From positions 19,160 through 29,431 of the forward strand of contig MU657621.1 of assembly GCA_026770575.1 (NCBI GenBank): a stretch of DNA of 10,272 bases, read 5' to 3'. The translations under genes were made by a program, and so were the position numbers. Below are positions 8,101 to 10,272 of this stretch, piece by piece. This DNA is from Pelagophyceae sp. CCMP2097 (taxonomy: Eukaryota > Sar > Pelagophyceae). Each line of letters opens with the position of its first letter. The first letter of the stretch is position 1. Under the pieces are notes generated by a model, which was not told where the DNA came from, made no database searches, and saw nothing but the letters and a program-made list of their open reading frames with translations.

Positions 8101-9688
8101 CGCGACGCACCTCTGCAATCTGCTTCCAGTCGTGCGGCCCCACGGCCTTGACGGCGATGCAGAGCTTCTCGTCCTCCTGCTTCGTCCACCGGCGCTTCAG
8201 GCCGCCCTCGCGCAGGCAGTCGACGAGGACCTTGTCCTCCTTTTCGCAAAAGGCGCCTACGGCAGTCCGTCGAGGCAGCAAGCCCCACAGCTCGCGGCGG
8301 ACCGGGCTGCATCGGCGGAGAAGCCGCTGCGCTGCGTCGTGCCGCGGGGCCCTTGAAAGGCCCTTGGACGTTTGCACGTGATGAGGCCCTCTGCACTCAC
8401 CCTTGACGAGGCCCGGCCGCAGCACCTTCTGCCAGCGGTGCATGCACTGCGCGTCGCCTGCATCGGGCGGTCGGAATGGGCAGACGCGCGTGGCAGGTCG
8501 ATGCCTCCGCGAGCCTCGCCGGGCGGCGCGCCCTGACACCCCAAATGTCGCCCCCTGGCGAGCGAACCCTGCGAGGCCGCCCGGGCAGCGCCGGCCCCAT
8601 CGCGGGCCGCTCGACGACTGCGCATCGGGCCGTGTCCCGACGGGGCCTCGGGTTGCCGACTTAATCACGTTGACACCGCTGCGGTGCTGAGGTCGTGGCC
8701 TGCCATGTGCACGTCGCTAATTGCGCGCCAGTCGCCGAGCCCCACGGCTTTGACGGCCGCGCACAGCTTCTCGTCCTCCGTCTTGCTCCAGCGCCGCTTC
8801 GCCGCCGAAGCGACCGCGGGCTCCGCCGCCGCCGCCGCAATGGCCGCCGCCGCCGCGCCCGCGCGCTGCGCCGCCGCGGCAGCCGCGAGCGAGGATTGCG
8901 GCGCGCCGCGGTGCCTACGACGACGGAGCGGGGTGAGCGGCGCCGTCGGACCGCCGCGTTTTCCCGTGCTCCGTTCGCCGGCCAGCAGCGGTCTGTCACT
9001 CCGACCCTTTAGCGGCGCCTCCGTCGGCCGGGGGCGGCCACTCACGCGTGCATGCTGCGCGACGCCGGCGAGACTTGAAGGTTGGGCCGCTTGAACCTAG
9101 TTTGCGGCACGTGGGGCTCGAAAGTGCCATCGCCGCTGAGAAGCGCGCGCCGAGGGGCCGATCCCAAAGCCGATTCAAGGGCCTCTCCGCGCCCGGTCGG
9201 CGCCGGCGGCCTTGCGATGCGGGCCGCCAAAGGCGCCGAGGCGACGCGGGCGCGCGGGAGCGGCCCAAGAGGGGGTCCCTCTGGACGGGTCTCGAGCCGC
9301 GGCGTCATCGGCGCGCCTTTGGACGCCGCCTTTCGGACTCGTGCGGCGCGGCCGTCGGCGAGGCGCCGTGCGCTGGCGAGGAGGCGTCCTGCCGCTTCGC
9401 GGTGCGCAGCGGCGAAGACCTGCGAGAAGGCGATATGAAGGCCAGACTCTGCGCCGGGCGTCGGGAAGCGCTGGGAAGCTGAGGCCCAGACTTAGAGGCG
9501 CCGCGGAGGCTTTCCTGCGCGCCGGCCCGCGCCGCTTTCTGACCCCGGCCAAGTACCCCCGGGCCTCGCCCGCGCCGCGGGCGCCGCCGCGCGGCGCCCA
9601 AGGACGCAGGCACGGGCGGCGTGGCGCCGGTCATGAGCGCGTCGCCGTCGCCGTCGCCGGCCGCGCCGCGCTGCTGGGCTGCGAGCAT
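5172..9688 (-). CDS. 3R-MYB-like transcription factor with duplicated R1 and a half R2 (12 exons)
   Basis: A putative nuclear DNA-binding regulator; animal and plant 3R-MYBs control cell-cycle genes. Modelled exons in transcript order: 9688-9614, 9419-9193, 9135-9046, 8914-8700, 8457-8401, 8256-8111, 7978-7929, 7541-7411, 7026-6856, 6757-6335, 6300-5603, 5426-5172; 2,538 nt, 845 aa, in phase. Residues 1-169 are low-complexity with poly-Ala. MYB repeats: R1 with W173, W193, W211; a half R2 (222-241, F224 then truncated at GGL); a second R1 with W245, W265, W287; a full R2 with F300, W319, W338 (LPGR-type IPGRIGKQCRERW); R3 with W351, W370, W389 (LLPGRAENAVKNRWNS). Tryptophan spacing is 17-21 residues, canonical for MYB. 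The C-terminal half is disordered-looking, Ser/Pro/Gly/Asp-rich, with a DDDDD run. The start is uncertain: ATG 9688 is conservative, but the frame is open to ATG 9841. Exon 1-3 joins and the 5603/5426 join are the weakest. Confidence 0.87.
6301..6334 (-). other. 34-nt MYB intron 10 (GT-AG)
   Basis: Upstream exon coding ends SEALDLFGSF and the downstream frame GGVDERLDVVATL is shifted by one. A GTGCGT donor at 6334 and a GAG|GC acceptor at 6301 rejoin them in phase. The only AG in the interval is the acceptor used. The removed segment is T-rich in the sense strand, unlike the neighbouring exons. The alternative is a one-base sequencing or assembly error. Confidence 0.55.
6758..6855 (-). other. 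MYB intron 9, GC-AG, splitting KN(R)WNS of R3
   Basis: Joining 6856 (C) to 6757 (GC) makes the Arg codon in VKN-R-WNSAF, matching the invariant end of MYB R3. The donor is C|GCACGG and the acceptor CTAG|GC. No GT of the required phase is present, so this is strong evidence for a GC donor. Confidence 0.8.
7542..7928 (-). other. MYB intron 7, GC-AG, restoring the third Trp of the second R1
   Basis: A GC donor at 7928 gives CLHRW-QKVLRAGLVKG. The nearby in-phase GT donor (two codon bases earlier, at 7931) would give CLHR-QKV and delete the structural Trp287. The acceptor is CTAG|GC at 7542. Confidence 0.75.
8458..8699 (-). other. MYB intron 4, GC-AG, with GCAGGCxACG at both splice sites
   Basis: In the sense strand the donor context is GCAG|GCCACG (8703-8694) and the acceptor context GCAG|GCGACG (8461-8452), a 10-base direct repeat with one mismatch. 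Splicing gives DWRAISDVHMAG-DAQCMHRW with the Trp pair spaced as in canonical R1. No GT of the right phase exists before the stop codon at 8665-8667. Confidence 0.7.
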
Positions 9689-9990
9689 GGCGCGCCGCTG
9701 CTTCCGGTCTCTTGCGCGGCGGCGGTCCGCGGCCGGTGCGGCGCGCGGCGGGCCGCGGGGCGAGGCCTGCAACCGCCTCTTGTCTCGCAGCTGCAAACGC
9801 CCAGAGACCGCGCCGCGCTCGCCCCGGAACCGCGCACGCAACGAAGCGACGGAGCGCGACGGCCCGCAAGGCGCCGAGAACGCAGTGAAGCGAGCGAGAC
9901 ACCGAGTCGGAGTCTGGCTAGGACACCGCGCGAAACTGAGAACGGAGCGCGGTTGTTTAAGACGAGGTGCATTTTCAAAGTCCAGTGAAA
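9689..9990 (-). promoter_or_regulatory. MYB upstream / 5' leader region
   Basis: The sequence is GC-rich next to the gene and turns AT-richer beyond about 9945. An open frame runs in phase with exon 1 back to ATG 9841, but its residues are Arg/Ala/Pro-rich and give no independent support. I see no clear core promoter element. Confidence 0.35.
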
Positions 9991-10022
9991 ACTAGGAAAA
10001 TTCCTACACTAGGAATTCCTAC
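9991..10022. repeat. Two tandem AT-rich palindromes
   Basis: ACTAGGAAAATTCCTAC (9991-10007) is immediately followed by ACTAGGAATTCCTAC (10008-10022). Each is a near or perfect palindrome around GGAA..TTCC, and the units differ only by two central A bases. Confidence 0.75.
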
Positions 10023-10043
10023 AAGGGGTTGCTTGCTTAATTC

Positions 10044-10106
10044 AGGACCCGAAGGGTCCTTGCCGTTTATTCAACGTCAGTTTACGGCAAGGGCCCTTCG
10101 GGTCCT
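10044..10106. repeat. 23-bp inverted repeat with 17-nt loop
   Basis: The left arm 10044-10066 and the right arm 10084-10106 pair over all 23 positions with one mismatch (T10057 opposite G, a G-U wobble in RNA). Each arm is itself nearly palindromic (GGACCCGAAGGGTCC). It may be a MITE-like fold-back element or a structured terminator of a gene beyond the window. Confidence 0.75.
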
Positions 10107-10134
10107 TTGATTGAAGGATTACCAGGGGCAATTA

Positions 10135-10166
10135 TGTCTGTCTGTCTGTCTGTTTGTCTGTCCGTC
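10135..10166 (+). repeat. GTCT tetranucleotide microsatellite
   Basis: About seven to eight TGTC/GTCT units with two interruptions (GTTT, GTCC). Confidence 0.85.
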
Positions 10167-10222
10167 GCCGGGTCCATCCGTGAGGTTCCACCTTTGGGAA
10201 GAAAAAACAGCAACTCGGCCGA

Positions 10223-10254
10223 TTTAGCGATTGGTGGTTGATGCGATCGCTAAA
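10223..10254. repeat. 9-bp inverted repeat
   Basis: TTTAGCGAT (10223-10231) is the reverse complement of ATCGCTAAA (10246-10254), with a 14-base spacer. It could be a regulator half-site pair or a small hairpin; no function is evident. Confidence 0.6.
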
Positions 10255-10272
10255 ATTGGGAGTTGAGGTCGA

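Noticed and set aside
8458..8717. Alternative GC donor at 8717 with an exact GCGACG repeat at the acceptor
   Set aside because: It is in phase and has a perfect 6-base repeat, but it deletes VHMAG and leaves too few residues between the second and third Trp of R1; copy B keeps the matching VHLAG.
10135..10166. CRISPR-like or telomeric repeat
   Set aside because: It is a simple interrupted tetranucleotide microsatellite without spacers and not a telomere unit.

Overview
This is a GC-rich, intron-dense nuclear fragment from a unicellular eukaryote, most likely an alga. It holds two convergent, multi-exon protein genes, which I spliced by hand from conserved family motifs and reading phase. Codons strongly favour G or C at third positions, introns are mostly 34-390 bases, and neither gene is open in one frame. 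A pelagophyte-like stramenopile (Aureococcus/Pelagomonas type) or a dinoflagellate relative would fit: frequent GC-AG introns and near-universal AG|G acceptors are known from dinoflagellates, while compact GC-rich genes and introner elements are known from pelagophytes. The lineage is inference.

Layout. Positions 1-1319 are the upstream region of the first gene. They contain a 1,004-bp structure (139-1142) bounded by perfect 25-bp inverted repeats, with AT-rich ends full of subterminal repeats and a GC-rich core with no recognisable gene; it looks like a non-autonomous DNA transposon. Positions 1320-4775 (+) encode a Dus1-type tRNA-dihydrouridine synthase in 14 exons (577 aa model), with a basic N-terminal extension and a C-terminal CCCH zinc finger. 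Positions 4776-5171 are a short convergent intergenic region. Positions 5172-9688 (-) encode a 3R-MYB-like protein in 12 exons (845 aa model) with an unusual repeat order: R1, half of R2, a second R1, R2, R3. Positions 9689-10272 are the MYB upstream region, with AT-rich palindromes, a 23-bp-stem inverted repeat and a GTCT microsatellite.

The two genes have no evident functional link: one modifies tRNA, the other is a putative DNA-binding regulator. What they share is splicing style. Ten of 24 modelled introns start GTGCG, 23 of 24 acceptors are followed by G, and up to seven introns start GC. In several cases the GC donor is needed to rebuild an invariant family residue. Some GC introns carry direct repeats across the two splice sites, as expected if introns were inserted with target-site duplication. 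The main points for follow-up are the half-repeat MYB array, its non-coincident introns in duplicated copies, the GC introns with direct repeats, and the TIR element beside the Dus1 promoter.
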